Shown piece after piece: positions 23,719-35,729 of a stretch of DNA of 64,000 nt. The notes under the pieces were generated by a model. That model did not search any database. It had not been told where the DNA came from and saw only the letters and a program-made list of their open reading frames with translations. Source of the DNA: Pisolithus tinctorius (lineage: Eukaryota > Basidiomycota > Agaricomycetes > Boletales > Pisolithaceae). The first letter of the stretch is position 1, and each line of letters starts with the position of its first letter. Location of the stretch: positions 1,612,001 through 1,676,000 of the forward strand of contig JANFAH010000002.1 in NCBI GenBank assembly GCA_024663395.1, written 5' to 3'. Both the position numbers and the translations under genes were made by a program.

Positions 23719-24340
23719 TGTGATATCAGTGCACTTACTCAGTTTCTGATTCTATTTGACTCATTCTGTGATGTTTTGACTATCCTTGACTCGTTTATTG
23801 CCAATACTTACCAATCCTCTCTGCTTGCTTACTTTTCATTTCTCACTTACTCATCATGATTACTCAGTCCTTACTCATTACTTACCAAGCATTTGTGCCT
23901 TGTTTGTCATGAGCTGTCCTCCCCCCACAGTATATAAACCCCCATGTACTTAGCTACACCCCCAAGTGAATCAAGAAGTCACTCAGCAGTCAGTTCAGTG
24001 CATATCTTGTCATCAACAGTTGAGGCTTATTTGGAAGAGTCTAACTGTCCCATTTCATATTATTGGTAGTTGAGGCTCTATGAAGGGGTCTATCTACCTC
24101 CATTCCTTATCTGAAGCTTTATCCCCTCTTAGTCAGCAGTCTTGCTTAGTCATCCCTCCACTCCTGTGTAACTTGTCATCAACTTGTGCCAGGAGCATGT
24201 TAAGTCCTTTCAGCTGAACACCTTCACTCTGTTCAGCATCCCTCATCCAGTCATCACTCACTCATCTTCTCCTGCATAACTCATCGACAACTTGCACCAG
24301 GAGCACCTGCCATTGAACTCCCCCCCCCACATTAGATTTT
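23719..24340 (+). repeat. Candidate LTR remnant with TATA box
   Basis: The stretch opens with TGTGATATCAGTGCAC, holds AGTATATAAACCCCC near 23930 followed by a pyrimidine-rich leader, and contains a 37-bp direct repeat at about 24171 and 24273 (CCTGyrTAACTyrTC... CCAGGAGCA) whose copies differ by TG/CA pairs. This layout resembles an LTR with its promoter, but no partner LTR is in the window and the end is not defined. Confidence 0.3.
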
Positions 24341-25113
24341 CTTCTGCACTCCAGGTTCTGTGGAGGCAAACCACCACTTGCTCATATTTGTCTTTGGTGT
24401 TGGATTTGTTTGGTTTTCACCACCTTTCCACACTTTGACTCACACTGGTACTGAGGTAAGTTTTTTGTGATGGCCTTTTTTGACTTTGCTAACCTCATTG
24501 AATGCATTAGAGAATTGTGTTGTGCATCAAACACCCTGAATTCCACAAGCATGGCTGCCCTTGAGTCAAGGAACCATACACACAACCTGTGCAGGTCAAG
24601 AACATCATGCTTGAATACACAGATCCAGTCAAGGTGGAGGATGCTAGCCAGGTGCTTGGCAATTCAAAGCTCAAAGAATCTGGCAAGTCAGAGGATCCAA
24701 CTGATTGTGAGAAGAGCCTGTAAGTGCATCTACCTACTAATTCTGTGGAATCCAATGATCAGTGCCAGGCAGACTGCTAGCATAACTCCATTCCCTTGCA
24801 TGCTCCTCACTTGGCAAGGTAGGAATCTGCAAGGTGTTGAGGAGGAAGTACTCCCCCAGCCTTGGAAGTACTACCTTTGTTCATTCAATCCCTTGATTCT
24901 TCTCATTGAAATCATGCATAGGAGGGAAGCTATGGAAAAATATGAGGATAGGCTTGAGAGAGAAGAGAAATGCCATAGACTAGATTGAATGTTTTGATAC
25001 CTTCTGCAATTGCTTGTACTTTCATGCATACATTGAACAATTCAACTGCTGTTAACTCATGCAGTAAACCCAAATGCATTGATTTCAACTTGGTAGTACT
25101 ACAGCATATGATC
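24341..25113 (+). other. Possible retroelement coding remnant
   Basis: Just right of the LTR-like stretch, a plus frame around 24600-24722 reads VKNIMLEYTDPVKVEDASQV and LKESGKSEDPTDCEKS, charged and coding-like. Other frames are broken. It may be a gag remnant; no motif confirms it. Confidence 0.25.
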
Positions 25114-28100
25114 CTACTTGACATCTTCTCCACCTTCATCATCATCCCCATTGCAGTAAACACTGTATGGTATGCCCCATGTAGACATGTCAAATCCAGG
25201 TCATTCCATCATACAGTATACATCTTGTTTGATGCCTGATGGCAATGCCATGCACTGAGGAATCATTGTGACAATGCTGACAATCTGTTTGACACAGATT
25301 ACTGATAACAAGTTGAGTAGAGTTGAAGCAAGGACAACATGATTCGAAAGTCGAAGTAGATCTTCATCAGGTGTTGAGTAATCGCAGACAATGGCAATGT
25401 TGATATATTCCCAGCTACCCCCATCTCTGATGTTGGTCAACCTAGTGAAATATTGTACCTCTCCACATTGGGTCTCACCATCACTTAGAAACTACATATA
25501 CTTTTAGCCTTATGATAGAGTTTGTAACATGAGTGAACTGACCTTAACATTTCATGACATGTGGAGTTGTTCTGGTGGACGGAGTTTCTCTCTCCAAGCT
25601 GACCATGCAATCTGCCCATTTGGTAGGCACAACCAGGCCCATTTCTTGATGCATGGGAGGACATGTCCAGGGCCAAGAAATTGAGAAATTGAGGCAGCTT
25701 TGTCACCCCAGGGGATTATGGAGTTCTTCATGCATTTGCAAAGCAAAATGTACCCATCATGGAGGTTCTCAGCACCAGAGGGGAGTCCATTGCCAGAGTC
25801 ATTGAGCTCAGGCATTGCGGATAGGAGGGAATTTACCTGACAATGTCGGATACCCTCACAAGCTAAGTTGGCAAAAGGTTTTGATGGTTGTCAAATTTGC
25901 TTGCCAAGACTCCCAATCATGCATTCCATAGTCCACTGGGCATAGCAGCTTGGAGGACCCTTGTGTATTGCCTCAGAGACCAGATGGATGACTTGATGGA
26001 TGCAAGGGCAAATGAAGTGGATACAAGACTCAAGGAGGCCATAGTAAGTGAGTTCAAACTTGTACTCCCAGCTGCAGAGAAGGGCATGGGCATCAAGAAG
26101 TTCATCCTTTGTCAATGTGCTTTGGCACATGATCTGAAAGCCATGGATGAGCTTGCAGTAGTTTTCCCAGAAAGGGCTAGGTAGGATGGAACAAAGGAGG
26201 ATGGGCATGAGGGTGAACATGTATAATTGGAATTCCCAGGTCTTGTACTGGGTATTTATCTTTTCAGCAATGTTGCAGGGCTTGCGATCATAAGAGCCAG
26301 GGAGATGGAAGCCAGCATGCATGACAGCCTCCCCATGAGCATGCCATACTTCTTCATCGGCAAGGACTGCCCATGGCCAGCACTCTGGGTCATCGCTATC
26401 AGCATGATTGATTGTACCATGCCAAAGAGGGAGGAGAAGGTCACTGATATTACTGGCAAGATGCATTGTATCAGTGGTTATGCAAAGGGGGATGCTGGGA
26501 CACTGATTTGGATGGAGTCTGAGAAGGAGGGGGGGTTTGGTTAGGCCTGTCTCAGTCTTCTTTTTGTCCCACTGAGTCTGATTGCAAATGGTAACAATGG
26601 TTTTGAGGTTAGCAAGATAGTTGGTACATCCACCAAACAGAAGATTAAAGACATTGACATCAGGGTGGTCACTCCCTCTGATGCAATGATCACAAGGTTG
26701 GAGGAGGGCTGGGTAGTAGTGTTTCCCTTGTGACTTATGCCTGCTAATAACACTGCAATACATGTGATAGCCATTCTTTCCACTATGTCCCACCATGCCA
26801 TTCCAGTAGACAAGACTGGGGCCATCTGTGGTGGTGAATAAGAGATATATATCAGAGAGGTAATGTGAATCCATGTGGGCATTCCAAATGGGGAGCCCTT
26901 CAGCCTGAAGAGCAGAAAGGTGGTGTAGACCTGGGAAGAGGAACGAGTCAAGATGTTTGAGTTTATTTGGGCCAGGGATAAAGCCTCCAGGGTGGACATG
27001 AAGCTTGTGGTATCATTTGTCTGGGGGTAAGTTGACGATGATCCAAATATATATCCAACAGTCTGACTCCTTGCTATCATACAACTGCACTCCATCAATT
27101 GAAACCATGAGAATGATATCATTTGGCTTGATGTCACTGTTGAGAATGGCACCAAGGTAATCCCACCCCATCAAGACATTGTTGATGACAGGGATACTCC
27201 CTGTCTCCTGTAACTGCCAAAGGATCTCTTGCATATGTCTATGCAAATAGTCCATGTCAATAGCACTGTCTTTGTGCTGGTAAAGAGCCTGCAGCTGAGG
27301 CCCAATTGGAATTGTGGTGAATGTTTGAGCAGTGACTTTGGATCATCTGCAATTGCCTTGCAACCATTCCTCCTTCCAGCAAGAAACTTCACATGTAGGA
27401 AAAACTTTGAGTTGGGAGAACAGACCAGTATATGCAATGCAGGTGTTACAACACATGTCATGTTCAATAGAAATGACCCCCATGTAGGATGTGATAAGTT
27501 TTTTGACATTATAGAAGGATAGAATATCATCAGCACCCAGGGAACCAACAAAACTACTGCGAGCTGCTTGGCAGACATGATTGTACACATTTTGAGATGT
27601 GCTCTCAAGAGCTAGGTAAGTGGATATGGAGAAACACATGCCTGGGTTCTCAATAGATATTGGTTGACTTGGGAGGTTGTGTAACCATTCAAGAGCATCC
27701 TCATCAAGCTTGGAGACTGAATCATTCAAGGACATGTTCTTGAGCTTGGCAACAAAGTTCATGGTCTCTTGCATAGATGGGAATATGGCAGTTGCCACAA
27801 GCACCTCTATATTGACAATGGGACAAGCCTGACACTGATGCTGTATGTTGAGGGTATGCAGGGAATCGATGTCGTCCAATGGTCAAACCACATTGGTTGA
27901 TGGATTGCTGGGAAGATCAGATTCTACAGGTTGCTATGATGTGGATTGATGTCAGCAGTCCAGATAATACTGTAAGTATATAGTGACTAACCTCATCATT
28001 GGGCAGGTGGAGGATTGCATCTGGTACATCAGGTGTGTGCAATGGTAGATTCTATTGGAACAAGTTGGATTAGTGGGCAAAAAAACCACTGGCACTTGTA

Positions 28101-28877
28101 ACTTACCTTGTCACGTGGGGGATCAAAGTCATCCTCAGGGAGATCTGGGAAGTGTGGAGGCATATCCTACAGAGGCATTTGGATCAGTGAATGTGAATGT
28201 GAATATCGATGGAGTTCTTACCTTGTCAGGTGGGGGATCAAAGTCATCCTCAGGGAGATCTGGGAAGTGTGGAGGTGTATCCTATGAAGGCATTTGGATC
28301 AGTGAATGTGAATGTGAATATCGATGGAGTACTTACCTTGTTGGCTGGTGTGTTGAGAGGAAGACCAGGTATACTTGGAGACATGTCCTATAGAAAAAAT
28401 TGGTGTCAGAGCATCAGAGCATCAGCATGGATGAATTGATGACATACCTCGTTGGCTGGATGACTGAAGCCTTCCTCAAGGAATGCTGGTGTGGGTGGGG
28501 GTACACCCTATGGTAGGCTTTGAAGTTAGTGCTGCTACATGAAAATAACTCAGAAAACTCACCATGTCAGCACTGCAAGCATGCTTCTGATGCCCAACAT
28601 GCCTGCAGGCATCTTCAACCATCTCAAGACACCTTTTTGCCATGGCCTGGAGAATGGCTACATGGCAAGCTGCAGTGGAAGTGGATTGCCTGGCAAAGTT
28701 GAGCCCCTCATAGGTTTTGGTAGATCGTAAATGTGCTTTCTCTTCTTCAGTGTCCACCTCATCAATATGACAGTAGAAAGTTGCCTTGGAGACTGCATGA
28801 GGGTGACTGAAGTTGTACTTGGTGCAGTTGCACATGTACCACACTGTTGATCCAAGTTCACCCATATTCAAAGCCAT
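25114..28877 (-). pseudogene. CACTA (En/Spm-like) tnp2 transposase, degenerate
   Basis: ATG at 28877. Read on the minus strand: an N-terminal STVWYMCNCTKYNFSHPHAV zinc-like motif; five micro-exons of Pro-rich repeats (see 28102-28331); MNFVAKLKNMSLNDSVSKLD; VISIEHDMCCNTCIAYTG; TTIPIGPQLQALY; DIILMVSIDGVQLYDSKESD; CWIYIWIIVN; HPGGFIPGPNKLKHLDSFLF; WNGMVGHSGKNGYHMYC; HYYPALLQPCDHCI; TDTMHLASNISDLLLPLWHG; YKTWEFQLYMFTLMP; KLIHGFQIMCQSTL; LPNGQIAWSAW; VCDYSTPDEDLLRLS. These are the tnp2 (transposase family 21) signatures. In-frame TGA codons stand at 27343-27345, 27013-27015, 25891-25893 and 25201-25203; the first three fall where the family has Arg. Missense changes such as Arg to Trp/Cys fit the same process. 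Confidence 0.85.
28102..28331 (-). repeat. 115-bp tandem duplication of a micro-exon plus intron
   Basis: Two copies with a period of exactly 115 bp (28102-28216 and 28217-28331). On the minus strand each holds one exon of about 60 nt encoding DxPPHFPDLPEDDFDPPxDK, a GTAAG donor at its end and an intron ending in TAG. Adjacent, more diverged micro-exons of the same size encode GVPPPTPAFLEEGFSHPANE, DMSPSIPGLPLNTPANK and NLPLHTPDVPDAILHLPNDE. All join at phase 0. Confidence 0.8.
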
Positions 28878-29366
28878 GGGCATCAAGGAGGAGTTGTAGA
28901 GAGGACAGCACACCTGCACTGTGTAGTGTACCACATAGCTGCTGCACTGTGCCAAGGATGCAGTCAATGCTACATATCACATCACACATTGCTACATAGC
29001 ACAGTCCATAAAAGGCAAGTCTCATAAACATTATTGACCACATCATATTTTTCATATTGATTTCATATCTCATTAGCTAGGGTCACATGGCATGATAACC
29101 AGTTTTCACTGCATCAGCAAATTAACAAAAATCTTATTGAATCTTATTTGACCTTATTGAGCTTAAATCTCAAGCCAAGTATAATAAGCCAAAATTGTCA
29201 ATAAGGAGAAAAAGACTTAGTGTCAAAATCTAACTTGCCATGCTTTGCAGCTTATTGAGCTTGCATGACTTGAGATATACAAAATGAGTCACATGAGATA
29301 GAATAGACAGTGCTATCTATGGAATACAATGGATGTGACTATGAAAGCACAATGGAGGAGATGAAA
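28878..29366. other. AT-rich spacer between tnp2 and DUF6532 genes
   Basis: No gene. It contains TTATTGAGCTT twice (about 29153 and 29253); a related TTTATTGAGCTTATGG lies near 43360. These could be sub-terminal binding repeats of a CACTA element, which are usual in that class, but three occurrences are few. Confidence 0.3.
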
Positions 29367-31785
29367 TCATGAAAGAAGCATGACATATAATTGGGGAAAA
29401 ATTCTGTACTGCAAATGATCATGAAAGGTAAAAAGATCTTCATACTCACTATCATCTTCTCCCAAGCCCATAGCACTGGAGGTCACCATTCCTTTCTTGA
29501 CATACATCTGCATGTCCTCAACCACAAGCACAAAATTCTCCTTGGACAATCCTTTGATGGGCTCCAGGTAATGCCTTGTCGCTGCACCACAGACAGTATC
29601 ATTAAACTCATACTGGTTACCTTTGGGAGTGGTGGTAGTCCACACACTGGCAGAATTGGAAGACCTGAAAGCAAGATGGTCATCTGTGACCAACATGAGA
29701 GTTCGACAGACCTACAAATAAATTGTATCAGTATGATTCAGTGGAGGGAAATAAAATAGCATGTCACCACTGCACAGGCCAATGCAAGCACTGTACAAGA
29801 TCCAGCCAACTTGCCATCTAAGGCCAGGACTTCCATTTAGCCCTGGATGAAGTTGAAGTGATGGGCAAAGGTTTGGAGCACAAATGGTGCCCTCTGCAAT
29901 CCAGACCACATCTATTTAGCTCTTTAAGTTAATGTGATGCAAGAAGGCATGAAAACTTTTTACCTTGTTGTCTGTCCCCCTGTTGTGGCTGAAAAGAAAT
30001 CAGTTCCTCTTGAGCATTGCCTTTGTGAATTCAACACATTGCTTGGGATCCTCGAAGTCAGCATCATTGGCAAAGAATGTTGTGATGACAGCTGTGGCAG
30101 CTGCAGTGAACCTGCCACACCAGTTATTAAGACCTTGTTTAGCCTAAAATGAAATATGGCATTAGTGCTAAGATGTTGACACATACAATAATACTTACAA
30201 TGTGGAAAACAGGCCCACCATTGGTGACAGTGTGCTCAATCTCACCCTCATATACCCTGTCCCATATCACCTGCAGGATTGTCATGAATTTCTTGGTGGG
30301 AATGGCCCAAGGATTGTTGTATCCAGCAGCAAAGTGTGCAAGTGCAGAGATGAAGAATTGTCTCCATATGTTGTCAACCATGGAGCCAAGGGGGAGGTCA
30401 TCCTTGACATACTTCCTGTTCACTCCACTGCCAGAGTGCTGAGATCCAGATGCACTGCATTGTGATGGCTTGGGTTGTTTGGATGGCAGAGCATCTGATT
30501 TGGACTCCCCTGCATCTACCTACAGTGCATGTCAGTCAATAAAAATGTGTGGTGTGGGATACAAGCCTACCTGAATTTGCTGGGTTTGTTTTTTCTTCAA
30601 GCTCCCAAAAGACTTGTCACTGGCAGCATGTGTGATATTTCCTTTAAGAGCACCTTTCTGGGCAGATGATTGGGTAGCAGCAGGTGGGGGTGATGGTTCC
30701 CACTCATCTATCTTGGAACCGCTAACAACTTCAGTGATGTCCTACACAAAAAAATCAAGATGGAATTAGAAATCATAGAAAGAATCTTACCATAGAGTCT
30801 GTCCATCAACCAACTGCCTCTGTGAGGGGTTCAAGATCACCCTCATCAATATAAAACCTATAGTCACCATGGTTGAGCTGAGATGGAGGAGTAAGGTGGT
30901 CTGGAAATGAGTGCTGGGAGATGGCAGAGGAAGCCAGAGTTGAATGCAGAACTTTGAATGCAGAGTCAGTGCTAGCACTGGAGATGGACCTTGGTACACA
31001 AGAGTTGGTGGGGGTGGACCTCAGTGCATGAGAGTTGGTGGAAGTGGACCACTGAGAGAGCAAGGTGTGGAGTGATCTTGACAAGGCAAGCTTGTCCACC
31101 CAATCCTTCACTTCTCCAATGCCAGCAAAGTTGCCTTTTGCTGATGCTTGGCTACATTGATGATAGAAATGGTCAAGGCAATCCCAGTAGAAGAGAACAG
31201 CTTCAGTGAGCAAAATCATGTGGAAAGATGGGGGATAACATACACAGATGCCTGGTGCTTCCCTTTCTCAGGCTGATTCTTATCAACACTGTCAGCAAAC
31301 TCATTGCCACCTTGCACTGCCTCTACCATGTCCCAAGTTGAAGTTTTCTGATTTCTTTGTTTCCTTACCACTTGCATAGGTGATTCACCATTGACCTCAA
31401 CTTGTTGACTGTTAACATCACCATCCAGGTCAGCACTTTCTCCTGACATTGTATCTTTGCTGACATCCATTCCAGCAATGGGCTTGATGTCCAGTTCAGA
31501 TTCCTCAGAGGGCCTGACTGGTGTTGTTGACACAACATGTGGTTTAGGCCTGGGCTTTGGGATATTGGTGAGTAGCATTTTCTCTTGGCACTCTGTTTCT
31601 TCAACAATATTGGCCAGGCATTTGATACCTCACTCTCAAGTTGCTGCCTGTTCCAGCCTTGCTTGTTCAGTCCAGGCATTGTCAGCTTGTTTTTGCTCTG
31701 AGGTACACCACACCTGTTTCCCTTCAAGTAGGATATATCCAGGGTGCTGATGAGCATTCTTTGCATGGGTTGTAGGGTGGGACAT
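29367..31785 (-). pseudogene. DUF6532 protein, degenerate
   Basis: From ATG 31785 the minus strand reads HPGYILLEGKQV, SEQKQADNAWTEQARLEQAA, GIKCLANIVEETECQEKMLL, then a proline-rich linker, a charged region, KYVKDDLPLGSMVDNIWRQF, NNPWAIPTKKFMTILQVIWD, YEGEIEHTVTNGGPVFHIV, GRFTAAATAVITTFFANDAD and, at the C-terminus, CGAATRHYLEPIKGLSKENF. This is the DUF6532 family common in agaricomycetes. Several GT-AG introns are evident. TGA at 31630-31632 interrupts TRExGIK, where CGA is expected. Function unknown; it sits head-to-head with the Plavaka-type gene starting near 32000. Confidence 0.75.
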
Positions 31786-34700
31786 TGTAGCAAAACTGGG
31801 GGCACAAAGGACAAGGGTTGGTAATGGGGGTTACAGCAAAGGGATGTTGGACTCTGTATTTTTTTCTGAGGCACACTACATGCTTCAGGTATGTATGCTA
31901 TTGCTGACCCATGGGCACTAATGCTTTGTGACTAGCTCCCAACAGGCACAACAGTTCACGTCACACACCAGCGTAGTGTTAATCCACTCTTCCCCACCAT
32001 GCCTCAGTCTGGTCCTTGGTCACACCTGTCTCACCATGCATTTACTGTCTGCTGTATTCCATGTCCTCATGCAGGTTGTAACTGCTTATTCAAAACAGTT
32101 CCCAGTTTAAAACAGCACCAGTCATTGGATCACAACTATTCTTTTAACCCAGTGGGTTCTGAAAATAGCCCTCATCAACATTTGCCACCTTCTAAACCAG
32201 CCCCCAGGGTTCTTCGTGCCCATATGGTAGCCAGCTCCGATTTGAAACTGCAGAGTTTCTTTTCCAGAATACTGAGATGTCAGCTACTAACATTGATAGG
32301 CTTTGTGATTTATGGGGGCAGTTGCTACATACTGAGCAAGGCAGCAACATGCCACCATTTGCAGACCACAAGGAGCTATATAACACAATTGATACTACAC
32401 TACTTGGCAACATTCCATGGGACAGTTTCAAGTTAAAGTACAGTGGTGAACACCCCATGGGAGCTGTTCCTCCTTGGATGGACCAGACATATGAGTTCTG
32501 GTTCCACCCAGCCCATTCTCTCATAGTGGATATGCTTGCCAATGCAGAGTTTGACAGTGAGTTCAACTACACTCCTTACCAGGACTTTTCGAAGGACAGT
32601 GAGAAGTGACAGTATGAAAACTTCATGTCAGGGGATTGGGCATGGATGCAAGTGGTATGCATTTCCATTTGTCCCTGTACAATGGCTCATGCACCATAGG
32701 ACAAGATATGTGAGGATGAATCAACACACAATGGAACTTTTGTTCCCATTATTCTTGGGAGTGACAAGACTACAGTGTCTGTGGCCACAGGCCAGAATGA
32801 CTACTGGCCTGTATATGTATCTATTGGGAACATTCATAACAATGTCCAGCATGCTCATTGAAATGGTGTTGAACTCCTTGCATTCCTCACCATCCCAAAA
32901 GGTTTGTTTTCATTGTTACTGGATTCAGAGCCTGTATTGACTTGTAAGTCTTACAGCAGTGAAGAAATATGTTGATGACCCCTATATTTCGGTGGTTCAA
33001 AAAACAACTTTTCCATGTCACTATGTCAAGGATACTGGCCTCCCTCAAGCCCAGCATGACAATGCCCCAAATCATGAAACTGCCCAGATCATCATTTTTG
33101 CCACATTATTTTTGGCCTCAGTCCATACACTGCTGACTATCCTGAGCAAGTTCTCATTTCAGGGATCATTCAAAACTGGTGTGGAAGGTTCATTCACAAT
33201 CCATCTCATACTTTTCTACCCAACATATTTCAACAGATGCATTGCTTTCCCTAATGACCTCAATGGCAGTGGGGCACCACAGACCTTGGAACTTACTCAA
33301 GCACTGATTGAAGAACTGCCTCTTGGCATTCTTTGGGATGAGTGGGGGATTGATGGAAATGTTGTGGTAAGTCATTGAATCTTAAGCTGGAACCTTGCTA
33401 CTATAAATTCTTCATGCAGCCATTTACTGATGATTTCCCTTGCACTGATATTCATCAACTCCTTGCACTGGACCTTCTCCATCAGCTTGTGAAAGGAACA
33501 TTCAAAGATCACCTGGTCAAGTGGGTCAGAAAATATCTGGAGTTGGAGTATGGCAAGACTGGTGCCAAGGAATGGTTAGCAGATATCAATCGATGGTAAG
33601 TCTAATTGATGCAATGAATTAACATATCTGACGTGTACTGTCAGTATTGCCTCAGTGCTGCCATTTCCAGGGTTGCAACAGTTTCCTGATGGGTGGGGGT
33701 TCAGCCAATGGACTGGGGATGATTCAAAAGCACTGATGAAGGTGGGCCATTTCCCATTACTCTGTTTCAATGCCATCTCATTCTGTGTAGGCATGCCTAC
33801 CTGCCATTGAGGGCCATGTTCCAGAAGATATCATATGAACATTCTGCACATTCTTAGAGGTTTGCTACATTGTCTGCTGGAATGTCATAACTGAAGATAC
33901 TCTTGCTGAGTTCAAAGACATGTTGGATTGGTTTCATCAGTACTGCAAAATTTTCAGGGACATTGGCATCTGTGTGGACAGCTTCTCCCTTCCATGCCAG
34001 CATGCTCTCATCCACTATGAATCATTGATTTGCCTTTTTGGTGTGCCAAACAGTTTGTGTACATCAATTACTGAATCAAAGCACATCACTGCAGTTAAGA
34101 AACCTTGGCACCACTCAAACAAGTATAATGCCCTCAGACAAATCCTGCAAACCAACCAATGCATTTCTCAGCTTGCTGCAGCTCATGCTGGTTTTGAAGC
34201 CCAAGGGATGCTGCCAGCTTCACATCAACCCTATCATCCTCCACTGAATGGTACATTCACGATTTTCTCTTATTTGGATAATAACCCTTACATGCCCACA
34301 GCCACTCTCCACTATGATACAGGCATTGACCAGGTTGGGGGCAGGGAAAATAGTGATGTTGCACAGCATGAAGATGGAGAGGTTTCAACCTTGGATGAGG
34401 ATGATGACAACACAGGAATTGTGGATGAACACCCTGGGTTGATACATTCAGACATGAAGCTCTCATGCACCCCTGGTGAGTGACATCACACTGTCAATGT
34501 GCCCGAGTTGGCTTGAGCATACTAACATGAACTCTTGTCAAGCTTGTAACCATGCAAAGAATGCTCTTGCACTGGCAATTGAGCTGGGTATCCCTTCGCT
34601 CCCTGGGCTCATTGCTCGATTTATCTTTGAACAACTCCACCCAGATTCTACAATGCTGATTGCTTCCCACCATGTTACTCCCTTCACCAGTCATGTCAAG

Positions 34701-34834
34701 ATTTTTCATTCAGCCACTGCAACCTTTGTAGCCCCAAGTGACCCAAGTGGTATTGGCAGCATGTGGCACAAATACATTCGTGCAATGCCTTCATGGCATC
34801 AAGGTTCTGGATGGTATGACTGTGTCTTTGTGAG

Positions 34835-34839
34835 CACAG
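34835..34839 (+). repeat. Target-site duplication CACAG, left
   Basis: The 5 bp before the left LTR (CACAG) are repeated exactly after the right LTR at 42962-42966, the usual signature of LTR-retrotransposon integration. Confidence 0.9.
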
Positions 34840-35558
34840 TGTTATGCCCAAGCCAAGTGACTTCATCAAATGGACTAGTCACGAGTGGCGCGAGGGGGAG
34901 TCTACAGGCCAAACTTGTTGTAACCCCTATGGCTCAACTTGTTATTGACAAGTACTGGCAAGGGTTACCTCTACTGGCGAGTTCTTCTGAGATCACGATG
35001 GAGAGGGAACAGAGTATGAGTCAAAGATAACAGCTGAGTTGCAAGCTATCAAAAAACTGAGGATACAAGGTATGGTACATGCATATTTATATGTAACTGA
35101 TAGGGTACCATACCAGTCATGCTGTCAAGGTGGTAAGTATCCACAGCAATAAACAATCAAACAGAAAAGGAAACACACGGTGTCAGACAGAGTGGGGGAA
35201 GGATGAAGCAAGGGCTATACTGGCTGTGCAATCAATGTGCAGCAAGGAGCCAGACACCAGAACTAGGAAGTAAACATACGAGCAATATAAATGAGTCAAA
35301 GGAACATGGAAGGGAGATCAGGACATAAATGAAATACTGTCCATCAGCTGCAGGTGCAGCTACGAGTCAGAGTGACGAGGGCATATGCAGCATCAGTAGG
35401 TATTGGAAATACCTCCACTGCTGGTGATCCAAAGGCTCTGGGTGCCAACAGACTGAGGACTACCATTGCAAGGACAAACAACGTGATGATGACCCACATG
35501 ACCCACATGACCTTGCAGTTTGGGCGAAAAAGGAAAAAGCCCCTATATGGGCATAACA
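34840..35558 (-). repeat. Left LTR (3' LTR of the element)
   Basis: 719 bp, from TGTTATGCCC to GGGCATAACA, a perfect 10-bp terminal inverted repeat. It aligns without length change to 42243-42961. Differences between the two LTRs are nearly all transitions at TG/CA positions. Confidence 0.93.
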
Positions 35559-35571
35559 TTCCCCCCTCTAA
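35559..35571 (-). other. Polypurine tract
   Basis: Directly inside the left LTR the minus strand reads AGAGGGGGGAA, the expected plus-strand primer next to a 3' LTR. It confirms the minus-strand orientation of the element. Confidence 0.75.
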
Positions 35572-35729
35572 GGTCCTCAGACCCTTGAGGACAAGGCATG
35601 GGTGTTGGTGGATAAGTTGCAAAGCGGGCAGTGGGAACGAGTGTGAGAGGCAATGGGCAATGGAGTCGGTGAAGATGATGGTTCCTCGCTTGCTCAGGTC
35701 CAACGTGAACCTTGTCCATTGTGGCAGGA

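Noticed and set aside
24341..25113. Copia or Gypsy gag right of the LTR-like stretch
   Set aside because: Only about 40 coding-like residues and no zinc knuckle or second LTR; reported only as a possible remnant.
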